Origin: Methylosinus sp. PW1
GTDB taxonomy: Bacteria > Pseudomonadota > Alphaproteobacteria > Rhizobiales > Beijerinckiaceae
Assembly: GCF_000745215.1 (NCBI RefSeq)
Contig: NZ_JQNK01000009.1
Span: 2,790,001-2,854,000, forward strand
Direction: 5' to 3'
Length of the DNA: 64,000 nucleotides
Program-made: the position numbers and the translations under genes
Part shown: positions 42,338-51,794 of the stretch, one piece after another
How positions within the stretch are numbered: position 1 is the first letter of the stretch
Layout: every line of letters starts with the position of its first letter
The notes under the pieces: model-generated
The model's database searches: none
The model's input: only the letters and a program-made list of their open reading frames with translations
Told to the model about the DNA's origin: nothing

Positions 42338-43492
42338 TTGAAAAAGCCGGAACATTGGGGCGGGGGCCTGGGCGGAGGCGAGGCGTCGCGCGCTGGAGCG
42401 GGGGCGCGCGCATCCGTGGACGGCGCGGGCGATCCTGTCCGCCCGTCTGACCCCTCTTGCGCTGCGGACGTCTCCGCGCGGAGCGCTCGCCTTCCGGGCG
42501 AGCGGCGCGACGATCATGTCTATGCGGCGCTCGATCTCGGCACCAATAATTGCCGGCTGCTGATCGCCCGGCCGGAGCAGCGCTCACGGCGCAAGACCGA
42601 CCTGCTGCGCATCGTCGACGCTTTCTCCCGCATCGTGCGGCTCGGCGAGGGCATGGGCTCCTCGAGCCGCATCTGCGAGCAGGCGATCGAGCGCACGCTG
42701 GAGGCGCTGGACGTCTGCCGCGAGAAAATGAGCGCCCGCGGCGTCTCCCGCGCCCGGCTCATCGCCACCCAGGCCTGCCGCGCGGCCGAGAATGGCGCCG
42801 AATTCGTCGAGCGCGTGCATGAGCGGACCGGCCTGCTGCTCGAGGTAATCGATCGCGAGACCGAGGCGCGCCTCGCCGCGCGCGGCTGCGGCTCGCTCGC
42901 CGACCCGCGCGCGGAGAGCATTCTGCTCTTCGACATCGGCGGCGGCTCCACCGAGCTGGTGTGGCTGACGCGCGACGCGCAGGGCTGCGAATTGCGCCAT
43001 TGGACCTCGCTCGAGCTCGGCGTCGTCTCGCTGGCGGAGCGATTCGGCGGCAAGAGCGTGACGCCGGCAATTTACGAAGCGATGACGGCGCGCGCGCTCG
43101 AGGGGCTCGCCGCCTTCGCCGAGCGCACGGCGGCGGAGCGGCGCTGCGAGCGTTTCCATCTGCTCGGCACCTCCGGCACGGTGACGACGCTCGCCGGCGT
43201 GCATCTGGGCCTCGAGCGCTATGATCGCTGGCGCGTCGACGGGCTCTGGCTCTCGGACGAGGACGCCACGCGCGCCATCGATTCGCTGCGCGCCATGGAT
43301 TTCGACCAGCGCGCCGCCAATGGCTGCATCGGCCCGCAGCGCGCCGATCTCGTGCTCGCCGGCTGCGCGATCTTCGAGGCGATTCGCCGCGTCTTCCCGG
43401 CCTCCCGCACGCGCATCGCCGATCGCGGCCTGCGCGAGGGCATGCTGCTCGAGATGATGGAGGCGGACGGCGTCTTCACGCGCGAGAGCTAG
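42338..43492 (+). CDS. ppx: Ppx/GppA-family exopolyphosphatase
   Basis: A protein of about 384 residues from TTG 42338, which sits behind GGGAGGCGGG. The actin-like ATPase-fold motifs are clear: phosphate 1 AALDLGTNNCRLLIA, phosphate 2 ILLFDIGGGSTELVW, and LLGTSGTVTTLAG. Ppx/GppA enzymes release phosphate from polyphosphate or hydrolyse pppGpp. The first 60 residues are glycine- and alanine-rich and not conserved, so an internal start is possible. The 286 bp between it and the tRNA show nothing. Confidence 0.88.
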   Translation: MKKPEHWGGGLGGGEASRAGAGARASVDGAGDPVRPSDPSCAADVSARSARLPGERRDDHVYAALDLGTNNCRLLIARPEQRSRRKTDLLRIVDAFSRIVRLGEGMGSSSRICEQAIERTLEALDVCREKMSARGVSRARLIATQACRAAENGAEFVERVHERTGLLLEVIDRETEARLAARGCGSLADPRAESILLFDIGGGSTELVWLTRDAQGCELRHWTSLELGVVSLAERFGGKSVTPAIYEAMTARALEGLAAFAERTAAERRCERFHLLGTSGTVTTLAGVHLGLERYDRWRVDGLWLSDEDATRAIDSLRAMDFDQRAANGCIGPQRADLVLAGCAIFEAIRRVFPASRTRIADRGLREGMLLEMMEADGVFTRES

Positions 43493-43559
43493 AGTGCTTT
43501 CGAGCGAAGCGGGAACCGGTCGCGTGAAGACGACACGACTGAGCGAGGAGCTCTCGGCG

Positions 43560-45221
43560 TCAGAACGAGCGCTGCAGGCGCACGCGTCCCTCCACTGTCG
43601 CATTCGCGCCCTTCCAGGACGGCAGGCCCACCGACCACAACGCAATGTCCGGCGCGAGCCCCACCGGCCGGTTGTGGTGATTGTCGCGCAGATACATCAG
43701 CTCGCCGCCGAGATCGAAATTCTTGATCGGCGTCCAGACGAGATTGGAGCCGACCCGATATTCGGTCGTGTTCACCGCGCCGACGCCGCCGCCGAAATCC
43801 GCTATGGCGCTCGGGCTGTAATAGAGCTCCATCAGCGAGCCGTAGACGCCGGAGGAGAGCGTCGGCGTCCAATAATGCTTGAAGGCGGCCAGTCCCACCC
43901 AGCCGATCGATTTGTCGCAATGGGCGGCGGCGGTCCAAATGCAGTCGAAGCTCAGAAACTCCCAGCCATTGCTGGCTTTGATGCCGCCATTGCCATAGCC
44001 GTAGAAGGCGTTGCCATTCACCGGGCCGCCGTTGAAGCTGAGATTATTGCCCATCAGATAGCCGACGGCGCCGCGGGCGTAGGTCCCCTGCACCCATAGC
44101 TTGTCGCCCTCGGAAAAAATATCGGGGGCGAATTTGTCGAGATTGAACTGCCAGCCGAGCTGGAACGCATAGCCGTAATCCTCCTGCGAAACGACGGGGA
44201 TGGCTGTGCCGAGCGGCAGTCCGGTGACGGGCGTCGCCACCGTGGCGTTGCGTGTGTAGGTGGATGTGCGCAGCTGATGCGCCGCGCCGGACAGCTGCAC
44301 GGCGCCCCAGGGCTGGTCGATGCGGAATGCGCCGACGATCTCTGGAATTTGCACGCCGTCCGGCACGCCGGTGAAGCGCGTTCCCCAGGCCGCCGCCGCG
44401 GCGTCCGCCGCAGCGCCCGAGAGGCCATAAACCGCGGCGACGTAATTGAAGGCGCCGATCGTCGAGCCGATGAAGCCGCGTCGCGAGACATTGTCCTCGA
44501 GCGAGAAGCTGAGCGAGGCTCCGTCGCGGAAACTATAGGTATAGGCCAGCGCGCCGACGGTGGAGTTGGAGCCGCGCAGCGCCTCCCAATCGATATTGTC
44601 GGTGTAGAAATCGAAGAAAGACTGCACGCGGCCGGCGGTAATGCCGCCAAATTGCACAAAGGCCTTGTTGAGGATCGTCGTCTCGCGCGCCGTGGTGCGG
44701 AACACATTGCCGTTGGAGAAATTTGCGGCGCCGAAATATTGCGAGCCGCTGATCGAGCCGGTCGCCGCGCTGCTGTCCGAGCCGAATTGCGATTCGAGCC
44801 GAATGAAGGCGCGCATCGTGCCGTAGTCGGTCGGCGCGCGGGCGTCCATCTCGACCCGGCCGATGCCGACGAAGCCGCTATTGTCGCCGCTGCGCGGATT
44901 GGAATAGCCGAGGAGGGGAACATGGCCCGGTATGCCGAGCGGATTGGAGTTGATGCTCGGGCCGAAGGCGAAAGGATTGTCGGTCGCGATGATGTTGCGC
45001 GACATGCGGTAGGAGGTGCTCCACGAGCGCCATTCGGCGACGACGGCGCCGCCGATGCGCAGGCAGGTGTTGTTGCCGGGGATGTAGAAGAAGGCCGAGC
45101 CATATTGATCGCAGATACGAACATATTCGACTGGCGCGGCCTGTCGTTTCGGAAGCTCTTCGGCGCGCACGGCGGCGACGCAAGACGTTGCTATGGCCAT
45201 TCCGACAAGAAATCGCTTCAT
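43560..45221 (-). CDS. Outer-membrane porin, Porin_2 family
   Basis: A 553-residue protein with a signal peptide (MKRFLVGMAIATSCVAAVRA), the alphaproteobacterial Porin_2 N-terminal cysteine motif (ICDQYGSAFFYIPGNNTCLR), repeated amphipathic strands and a C-terminal phenylalanine (LQRSF) for outer-membrane insertion. It forms a general diffusion pore. ATG 45221 is preferred over 45230. It is separate from the OprP-like porins that follow. Confidence 0.9.
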   Translation of the reverse strand: MKRFLVGMAIATSCVAAVRAEELPKRQAAPVEYVRICDQYGSAFFYIPGNNTCLRIGGAVVAEWRSWSTSYRMSRNIIATDNPFAFGPSINSNPLGIPGHVPLLGYSNPRSGDNSGFVGIGRVEMDARAPTDYGTMRAFIRLESQFGSDSSAATGSISGSQYFGAANFSNGNVFRTTARETTILNKAFVQFGGITAGRVQSFFDFYTDNIDWEALRGSNSTVGALAYTYSFRDGASLSFSLEDNVSRRGFIGSTIGAFNYVAAVYGLSGAAADAAAAAWGTRFTGVPDGVQIPEIVGAFRIDQPWGAVQLSGAAHQLRTSTYTRNATVATPVTGLPLGTAIPVVSQEDYGYAFQLGWQFNLDKFAPDIFSEGDKLWVQGTYARGAVGYLMGNNLSFNGGPVNGNAFYGYGNGGIKASNGWEFLSFDCIWTAAAHCDKSIGWVGLAAFKHYWTPTLSSGVYGSLMELYYSPSAIADFGGGVGAVNTTEYRVGSNLVWTPIKNFDLGGELMYLRDNHHNRPVGLAPDIALWSVGLPSWKGANATVEGRVRLQRSF

Positions 45222-45400
45222 AAATGGCATGTTTGCAGATCCGTCGAAGCAGCGATAAATCGAATTGCGTATTTACACTTAGGTAAACGACTCGATTACC
45301 GACTATTCGCCGAATCGGCAGCATGAATATCTTAAATGATTACGATTGTTTCTGCATGTTTGAAAAGGGCGCAGCTGGACGATGATGCGTGAAACGACGA

Positions 45401-45424
45401 CGGCCGCCCGATGAAGGGCGGCCG
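45401..45424 (-). terminator. Hairpin downstream of the OprP-like porin at 45473
   Basis: Nine-bp stem CGGCCGCCC/GGGCGGCCG with a 6-base loop, 49 bp after the porin stop on the minus strand. The following T-content (GTCGTCGTTT) is modest. Confidence 0.6.
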
Positions 45425-45472
45425 CGACGTTAGAGAGCGTTCTGTAGATCGTTCAGACCTCGAAGGTCTCGC

Positions 45473-47137
45473 TCACCAGAAGATCTGCGCTCTGGCGAGG
45501 AAGAGGCTGGGGTGGTCGCCATTGAGGAAGGGACGATCGGAGGGCGCGATCAGCGTCAGCGTCTTGGTCCAATTGGCCTGGAAGCGCACGCCTTTGACCG
45601 GATACCAGTTGAGCGCCAGCGTCAGATTCTCCTGGCGCCCGCCGAGCGTCGCCGTGCTGGCCAGGGCCTTTTGCGCGGCGTTGCCGGCCACGGTCGCCGC
45701 ATAGACGAAGCCGCCGTCGACGAGGCCGCCATTGTTGAGATTGAGCTCGCTGAAGCGGGCCGCGAACTCCCAGGCGCCCAGACCGCCCTTGTTCACCGGA
45801 TTCTTGATCTGAATGTCGGTGAAACTGCCGGGCGTGTTGAAGTCCTTGTCGTAGCCGCGATAGGAGGCGGCGCGGGACTCGCCGGTCAGAAATACGGAGC
45901 CGAAGACGTAATAGCCGCTGTAGCGCAGGCTGGTTCCGCCGCCATTGCCGTAGATGAGCACATTGGTGGCGTCGCGCTCATATTGGGCGGCGATATATTC
46001 CGCCTGCAATGAGACCGGGCCATAGGCGGCGGCGGCTTCGAAGCCGTAATTATAGGAGTATTTCAGGCAGCTCGAGCGCCGCGCGAAGGGCGCGCTCAGC
46101 AGGCCGACGCCGGTGGTCGCTATGTTGAGGCTCGCCGCGGAGGCGCCGCAGGAGAGGTCCTGGGCCGCGGAGACGCGGGTCAGCGCGCCGCCGCCGCCGA
46201 GCACGTCGGTCTCCTCGCGCTCGCTCGACTGGCCGGGGCGCAGATCGGCGGCGTCGGTCGCGGCGGTGGTGTTGTTGGGCTTGTGATATTTGAACGAGCC
46301 GCCGAGGTGGAGGAGCTTGTCCTCTTCCTGGATGGGCGCATAGGTGGCGCGGACGGCGGCGTCCCAATATTGCGATTCGCCCGTGGGCGGAGAGGTCGCC
46401 GTGTCCTGCGGGCTGGTCGAGAAGATGCCGGTCTTGATCGACCACTGCTTGTCGCCGGCCGCGATCGCCGCGCCGATGTGGCGGCTCGGCGAAAGGACGG
46501 AGGGCAGCGAGCGCTCGACAAAGACGAAATGCTTCGACGATTCGATGGCCTCGAGGCTGAAGGGCTCCTTGAAGTTGCCGATCTGGATCGTGACTGGCTG
46601 CTTGGTGATCTCTTCGGGCAGGAACCTGTTGCGATAGGCGAAATAGAAGTCGCGAATGCCGGCCGCGCCCGAGCCGGTGAAATCATATTGGAGCTTGTAG
46701 TACCAATTCTTGAAGGCTTTGCCCTCGACCTCGAGACGGGCGCGGCGGAAGCCGACATTGGAGCGAGAGATGGTGTCGGCGGAGGAGGCGAAGCCGCCGT
46801 CGGCCTGAATGTGCCCGCCGACCTTGAAATTGAAGTCCTGATCCTCGGTCTCGACGAAGAGGCCGTTGCGGAAGGAGACGAAGACCGGCGGCGGCGCGCT
46901 CGTTCCCGGCGCGGCCTTGGCCGCGTTGAGCGCGTTCTTGACCTGAGCATGATCCTTGCCCTGCTGGGCGACCTTGGCCTCGAGCCGCTTGAGCTCGGCT
47001 TTCAGCGCTTTGATCTCGCTCGCCGTGTCAGCCAGCGCGGACGCGGGAACGGCGAGGGCCGAAGCGAAAGCGATGAGAGCGACGCTGCTCGAGAGGCGCC
47101 GCATGGTTTTGCCGCGCAGATGGCTATGCCGGTTCAT
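45473..47137 (-). CDS. Phosphate-selective porin O/P-like protein 1
   Basis: A 554-residue outer-membrane protein of the OprP/OprO family. It has a signal peptide (ALAVPASALA), an N-terminal coiled coil (EIKALKAELKRLEAKVAQQG) and then a barrel with GFRRARLEVEGKAFKNWYYK, QPVTIQIGNFKEPFSLE and WAEF-like strand ends, finishing in the terminal W of LARAQIFW. Three close paralogues lie in a row (also 47344-49014 and 49637-51292), so the group arose by local duplication. GGGGAG before ATG 47137 supports that start. Confidence 0.9.
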   Translation of the reverse strand: MNRHSHLRGKTMRRLSSSVALIAFASALAVPASALADTASEIKALKAELKRLEAKVAQQGKDHAQVKNALNAAKAAPGTSAPPPVFVSFRNGLFVETEDQDFNFKVGGHIQADGGFASSADTISRSNVGFRRARLEVEGKAFKNWYYKLQYDFTGSGAAGIRDFYFAYRNRFLPEEITKQPVTIQIGNFKEPFSLEAIESSKHFVFVERSLPSVLSPSRHIGAAIAAGDKQWSIKTGIFSTSPQDTATSPPTGESQYWDAAVRATYAPIQEEDKLLHLGGSFKYHKPNNTTAATDAADLRPGQSSEREETDVLGGGGALTRVSAAQDLSCGASAASLNIATTGVGLLSAPFARRSSCLKYSYNYGFEAAAAYGPVSLQAEYIAAQYERDATNVLIYGNGGGTSLRYSGYYVFGSVFLTGESRAASYRGYDKDFNTPGSFTDIQIKNPVNKGGLGAWEFAARFSELNLNNGGLVDGGFVYAATVAGNAAQKALASTATLGGRQENLTLALNWYPVKGVRFQANWTKTLTLIAPSDRPFLNGDHPSLFLARAQIFW

Positions 47138-47268
47138 TTGTCTCCCCGTGGAATCTCCCTACGTAGCGCATACTATCCATAGACAAAATAATATGACTAG
47201 TCTGGCCTCGGACGGGCGGATCGCTTTCTCGGTCGCTGTTGCGCAAATGTCACGCTTCCCTGGACGCG

Positions 47269-47295
47269 AAAAGGCCGCCCGGAGGGCGGCCTTTT
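47269..47295. terminator. Bidirectional factor-independent terminator
   Basis: AAAAGGCCGCCC-GGA-GGGCGGCCTTTT: a 12-bp stem with A/T runs on both sides, 49 bp after the stop of the minus-strand porin at 47344 and upstream of the next porin. Confidence 0.85.
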
Positions 47296-47343
47296 CTGTT
47301 TTTCATGACCTCGTCTCGCGGCCTCGAACGCCGGAGACTTCGC

Positions 47344-49014
47344 TCACCAGAAGACCTGCGCGCGGGCGATGAAGGCGTTCGGGTGCTGGCCGTTGAGATA
47401 GGGACGATCGGACGGCGCGACGAGCGTCAGGGCGCGGGTCCAGTTCGCCTGGAAGCGAACGCCCTTGTCCGGATACCAGTTCAGGCCGATCGTCAGATTC
47501 TCCTCGCGGCCGCCGATGGTTCCGGTCTTGCTGAGCGCCTGCTGGAGCGCCGAGCCGACGCCGAGCGTGGCCGAATAATTGTCGCCGGTGAGGCCGCCGT
47601 TGTTCAGATTGAGCTCGCTGAAGCGAACGGCGAACTCCCAGGCGCCGAGGCCGCCCTTGCTGAGCGGATTCTTGATCGCGACATCGCTGAACGTGCCGGG
47701 GGTGTTCCAATCCTTGTCATAGCCGCGATAGGAGGCGGCGCGCGTCTCGCCGGTCAGGAACACCGAGCCGAAGACATAGTAGCTGCTGTAGGAAAGGCTG
47801 GAGCCGCCGGCATTGCCGAGCAGCAGCGCATTGGTGGGATCGCGTTCATATTGGGCGGCCACATATTCGCCCTGCAGCGAGAAGGGGCCGTAGACCGCGG
47901 CGGCCTCGAAGCCGTAGTTATAGCTGTATTTCAAGCAGCTGCTGCGGCGGAAGAAAGGCGCGAAGGCGAGCGCCGCGGCCGGGACGGTCGAATTGAGGGT
48001 TCCGGCGCCGGCGGCGCAGGAGAGGTCCTGAGCGGTGGGAACGCGGATCAGAGCGCCGCCGCCGCCCAGAATGCCGAGCTCGTCGCGGCTCGCATTGCCC
48101 GGACGCAGGAAGTTGGCGTCCGTCGCCGCAGTGGTGTTGTTCGGCTTATGATAGAGGAAGGACGCGCCGACATGCAGCAGCTTGTCCTCCTCGAGGATCG
48201 GCGCATAGATCGCGCGCACCGAGGCGTCCCAATATTGCGCCTCGCCGGTGGGCGGCGCGGTCGTGGCGTCCTGCGGGCTGGTGGAGAAGAGGCCGGTCTT
48301 GACGGCCCAGTTCTTGTCGCCGACGCCGACCGACGCGCCGATATGGCGGGCGGGGGTCAGCGCCTCGGTCATGGCGCGCTCGATGAACACGATGTGCTTC
48401 GACGAGTTGAGCGTCTCCAGGCCGAACGGCTCGTATTGATTGCCGACCTGGAAGGTGACCGGCTGCTTGGTGATCTGCTCGGGCAGCAGCGACGTGCGAT
48501 ACGCCAGGAAGGCGTCGCGAATGCCGGCGACGCCGGTCCCGGTGAAGTCGTATTGGAACTTGTAATACCAGTTCTTATAGGCCTTGCCCTCCACCTCGAG
48601 GCGGGCGCGGCGGAAGCCGACATTGCTCGCGGAGAAGGTGTCGGCGCGACCGCCGAAGCCGCCGTCGACCTGAATGCGGCCGCCGATCTTGAAGTCGAAA
48701 GCCTTGTCCTCGGTCTCGACATAGAGGCCGTTCTTGAAGCTGACGAACACCGGCGGCGGGGCATTGCCGCCCGGGGCGCTCTTGGCCGAGTTCAGCGCGT
48801 TCTTGACCTGATGCGTCGTCTTGGCCTGGTCTTCGAGCTTGTGCTCGAGCCGCTTCAGCTCGGCCTTGAGCGCCTTGATCTCGCTCGCCGTGTCGGCGAG
48901 AGCCGCCGTGGGCGCGCCGAACGCGCCGAGGAGGGCGACGGCGGCCACGCCTCCCAGCAGCTTCGAAGGCGTCGCGCCTTTCGCGATCGTCTGGACGTTC
49001 GGTACCTGTGTCAT
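47344..49014 (-). CDS. Phosphate-selective porin O/P-like protein 2
   Basis: A 556-residue paralogue of the porin at 45473. It shares the coiled coil (EIKALKAELKRLEHKLEDQA), the strand GFRRARLEVEGKAYKNWYYK and the ending IARAQVFW. A longer basic N-terminus precedes the signal peptide. A Pho-box-like sequence lies 53-70 bp upstream of the start, consistent with PhoB control. Divergent from paralogue 3; the 622-bp gap 49015-49636 holds no gene. Confidence 0.9.
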   Translation of the reverse strand: MTQVPNVQTIAKGATPSKLLGGVAAVALLGAFGAPTAALADTASEIKALKAELKRLEHKLEDQAKTTHQVKNALNSAKSAPGGNAPPPVFVSFKNGLYVETEDKAFDFKIGGRIQVDGGFGGRADTFSASNVGFRRARLEVEGKAYKNWYYKFQYDFTGTGVAGIRDAFLAYRTSLLPEQITKQPVTFQVGNQYEPFGLETLNSSKHIVFIERAMTEALTPARHIGASVGVGDKNWAVKTGLFSTSPQDATTAPPTGEAQYWDASVRAIYAPILEEDKLLHVGASFLYHKPNNTTAATDANFLRPGNASRDELGILGGGGALIRVPTAQDLSCAAGAGTLNSTVPAAALAFAPFFRRSSCLKYSYNYGFEAAAVYGPFSLQGEYVAAQYERDPTNALLLGNAGGSSLSYSSYYVFGSVFLTGETRAASYRGYDKDWNTPGTFSDVAIKNPLSKGGLGAWEFAVRFSELNLNNGGLTGDNYSATLGVGSALQQALSKTGTIGGREENLTIGLNWYPDKGVRFQANWTRALTLVAPSDRPYLNGQHPNAFIARAQVFW

Positions 49015-49066
49015 GTCAGCCTCTGCCTTGAATTGCTTACCGCTATGGCAGCGCTAGAGGCGTTAT

Positions 49067-49084
49067 GTGACACAATCATCACAA
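49067..49084 (-). promoter_or_regulatory. Pho-box-like site upstream of OprP-like porin 2
   Basis: On the minus strand, TTGTGATGATTGTGTCAC agrees with the consensus CTGTCATAAATCTGTCAC at 13 of 18 positions, with both heptads in register. It lies 53 bp upstream of the porin start codon, a normal place for PhoB activation. The alignment was made by eye. Confidence 0.45.
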
Positions 49085-49636
49085 AAGGTGGCGGCGCCGA
49101 ATTGTGACAATGGTTTCTACCTAGGGTGTTGCCCAAATGCCACGTCGATAGGCGTGAGGCCGAAACCGCAAGTTCGCGATAAGGCCCTACGATTTGCCGG
49201 ATTGTCGAATCGTCGCGGTTTGTTCGGCGGTCGGGGCCAAGGCCTCCGCAGCTTTGCCGCGCGCCGCAATGTCGTTGCACCTCATAGCGCTGGCCATCCA
49301 GATTGTGTCGAATAGGCAACATATACGCGAAAATCCCTAAGAGAAGCCGATTTCGGCCTTGCGCAAACGGCCGATCGAAATGTAAGACAATTACATATGA
49401 TGTATCCAAATAACATATCGCTTATCGAAGCTCGTCATATGGGCGTGGCCGGTGAGAAATTGGGCATCATCTGACAATGAGTAGGCAAACGGTGCAATCG
49501 TCGTGCGCCTTGCGTGTGTGCTTCGGACCCGGAGACTTGTCGGCGTCCCGAGATATTCATTCGATCGCGTGAGTATCTCGTCCGGCGAACAGAAATCCGA
49601 GCCGCTCACGCAAAACGCCGAGCGCAGGGGGCTTTG

Positions 49637-51292
49637 ATGAAAGAACAGAAAATCGGGTCGAAAATGGCGCGGCTCTCGGGCGGCGTGGCGCTCGCCGCCT
49701 TTTGCGGGCTGCTGGGCGTTCCGGCTGCCGCGCTGGCCGATACGGCAGGCGAGATCAAGGCGCTGAAGGAGCAGCTCAAGCGTCTCGAGGCCAAGGTCGC
49801 CGATCAGGCCAAGACCAATGTCCAGGTCAAGAATGCGCTGAACTCCGCCAGGACTCTGCCCGGGCTCGTCGCCCCGCCGCCCGTGTTCGTCAGCTTCCGC
49901 AACGGCCTCTTCGTCGAGACCGAGGACAAGGCGTTCAGCTTCAAGCTCGGCGGCCGCATGCAGATCGACGGCGGCTTCTCGAGCTCGGCCGACACCATGT
50001 CGCGCAGCAATGTCGGCTTCCGCCGCGCGCAGATCTGGATCGAAGGCAAGGCCTATAAGGATTGGTACTACCGCTTCCAATACGACTTCACCAACACGGG
50101 CGTGACCGGCATTCGCGACGCCTATCTGGCCTATCGCGCCAAGCTGCTGCCGGAAGCGATCACCAAGCAGCCCGTCACCTTCCAGATCGGCAATTTCTTC
50201 GAGCCGTTCAGCATGGAGACGAACAGCTCGTCGAGCAACATCACCTTCCTCGAGCGCGCGCTGCCGACCGTGCTGGCGCCGAGCCGCCATACGGGCGCGG
50301 CGGTCACGATCGGCGACAAGACTTGGACAGTGAAGACCGGCATCTTCTCCACCTCGCCGCAGGACACTGCGGTCGCTCCGCCCACCGGCGGCGCGCAATA
50401 TTGGGACGCGGCGGTGCGCGCCACTTATGCGCCCATTCAGGAAGAGGACAAGCTGCTGCACATCGGCTCGTCCTTCCGCTACCACAAGCCGAACGATACG
50501 ACGGCCGTCACCAATGCCGCCTTCCTGCGGCCGGGCGCCGGCACGGAGCGCGAGGAGGCGGATATTCTTGGCGGCAGCGGAACCTGGACGCGCGTGTCCG
50601 CGGCTCAGGATTTGAGTTGCGCCGCCTCCGGCAGCCTGGCAACGACCGCGACCGGCCTCGGTCTCCTGTCCGCGCCCTTCATCCTGAAGAACGGCTGCTT
50701 GAAATACGCCTATAGCTACGGTTTCGAAGCCTCCGCGGCCTATGGCCCGGTCTCGCTGCAAGGCGAATATATCGCCACGCGATATGAGCGCGATCCGGTC
50801 AACGGGCTCCTGCTCGGCAATGGCGGCGGCTCCAGCCTCCAATACAGCGGCTACTACGTCCAGGGTTCGGTGTTCCTGACCGGCGAGTCGCGCGCCGCCT
50901 CCTACAATGGCTACGACAAGAACTACTTCACGCCCGGCACGATCGGCCCGGTCCAGATCAAGGATCCCGTCAACAAGGGCGGCTGGGGCGCCTGGGAAGT
51001 CGCGGCGCGCTTCAGCGAGCTCAATCTCAACAATGGCGGCCTCGTGGACGGTAACTATGTCTATGCGGCGACCGTGGCCGGCAACGCCGCGCAGAAGGCG
51101 CTGGCCAGCACGGCGACGCTCGGCGGCCGTCAGGAAAATCTGACGATCGGCTTGAACTGGTATCCGGTCAACGGCTTCCGCCTGCAGGCCAATTGGACGA
51201 AGGCGCTGACGCTGGTCGCGCCTTCCGACCGCCCCTATCTCAACGGAGACCATCCGAGCTTCTTCCTCGCCCGCGCCAACGTCTTCTGGTGA
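49637..51292 (+). CDS. Phosphate-selective porin O/P-like protein 3
   Basis: A 551-residue third member of the group on the opposite strand. Start ATG 49637 gives a normal signal peptide (LLGVPAAALADT), the coiled coil EIKALKEQLKRLEAKVADQA, the strand GFRRAQIWIEGKAYKDWYYR and the ending LARANVFW. It lacks an evident Pho box in its upstream region. Confidence 0.9.
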   Translation: MKEQKIGSKMARLSGGVALAAFCGLLGVPAAALADTAGEIKALKEQLKRLEAKVADQAKTNVQVKNALNSARTLPGLVAPPPVFVSFRNGLFVETEDKAFSFKLGGRMQIDGGFSSSADTMSRSNVGFRRAQIWIEGKAYKDWYYRFQYDFTNTGVTGIRDAYLAYRAKLLPEAITKQPVTFQIGNFFEPFSMETNSSSSNITFLERALPTVLAPSRHTGAAVTIGDKTWTVKTGIFSTSPQDTAVAPPTGGAQYWDAAVRATYAPIQEEDKLLHIGSSFRYHKPNDTTAVTNAAFLRPGAGTEREEADILGGSGTWTRVSAAQDLSCAASGSLATTATGLGLLSAPFILKNGCLKYAYSYGFEASAAYGPVSLQGEYIATRYERDPVNGLLLGNGGGSSLQYSGYYVQGSVFLTGESRAASYNGYDKNYFTPGTIGPVQIKDPVNKGGWGAWEVAARFSELNLNNGGLVDGNYVYAATVAGNAAQKALASTATLGGRQENLTIGLNWYPVNGFRLQANWTKALTLVAPSDRPYLNGDHPSFFLARANVFW

Positions 51293-51325
51293 GAGCGCGT
51301 CGAAAAAATAATCGAATCGATCGTC

Positions 51326-51350
51326 ATGGCCGCCCCTCCGGGGCGGCCAT
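51326..51350 (+). terminator. Hairpin downstream of OprP-like porin 3
   Basis: ATGGCCGCCCC-TCC-GGGGCGGCCAT, an 11-bp stem with a 3-base loop, 33 bp after the porin stop; TTCGCGTTTC follows. Confidence 0.7.
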
Positions 51351-51560
51351 TCGCGTTTCGGAGCGATTTCTTTCCCAAGGGCGCTCGTCCGAGGCGGCTT
51401 CTGGCGCGGGCGCAGGTTTTTTGGGGAGCGCATGCGCAGGCTTGGCCGCCAATTTGCAATTCGGCCTTGCCAATCGCGTCTCTCCTATTGAAAATTCGGC
51501 ATGACCTCGTTTATTTCGTCGGTGCGCCGCTTTACCGAGCGGGCGAGACGCAGGATCCGC

Positions 51561-51788
51561 ATGAACCGGTTCGAACGACAGCCGCAGGCCGCGGTCGAGG
51601 CCGAGGTCGAATATCGCGATGGCGACTTCCGCATTCGCCGTCCAGGCGCCTTTGTGCGCTGCGCCGTGACCGGAGAGCCCATACCGCTGGAAGAGCTCCG
51701 CTATTGGAACGTCGACCTGCAAGAGGCCTATTCGAGCACCGACGCCAAGCTCATCCGCATCGGCGTGAGCTTCCCGAAGAAGCCTTGA
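51561..51788 (+). CDS. DUF2093 protein
   Basis: A 75-residue protein. VEYRDGDFRIRRPGAFVRCA, TGEPIPLEELRYW and the C-terminal SSTDAKLIRIG match DUF2093, a small family largely restricted to alphaproteobacteria. ATG 51561 gives the usual length; ATG 51501 would add 20 basic residues. Convergent with lpxK, six bases between stop codons. Function unknown. Confidence 0.85.
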   Translation: MNRFERQPQAAVEAEVEYRDGDFRIRRPGAFVRCAVTGEPIPLEELRYWNVDLQEAYSSTDAKLIRIGVSFPKKP

Positions 51789-51794
51789 GCCTTC

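Noticed and set aside
42131..42587. Minus-strand frames upstream of and within the start of ppx
   Set aside because: Arginine-rich, no conserved motif, overlap the supported ppx frame.
49391..51433. Long frame antisense to OprP-like porin 3, and similar frames antisense to the other porins (44277-45326, 46283-47182, 47239-49107)
   Set aside because: High-GC shadow frames; the porin strand has signal peptides, family motifs and terminators.
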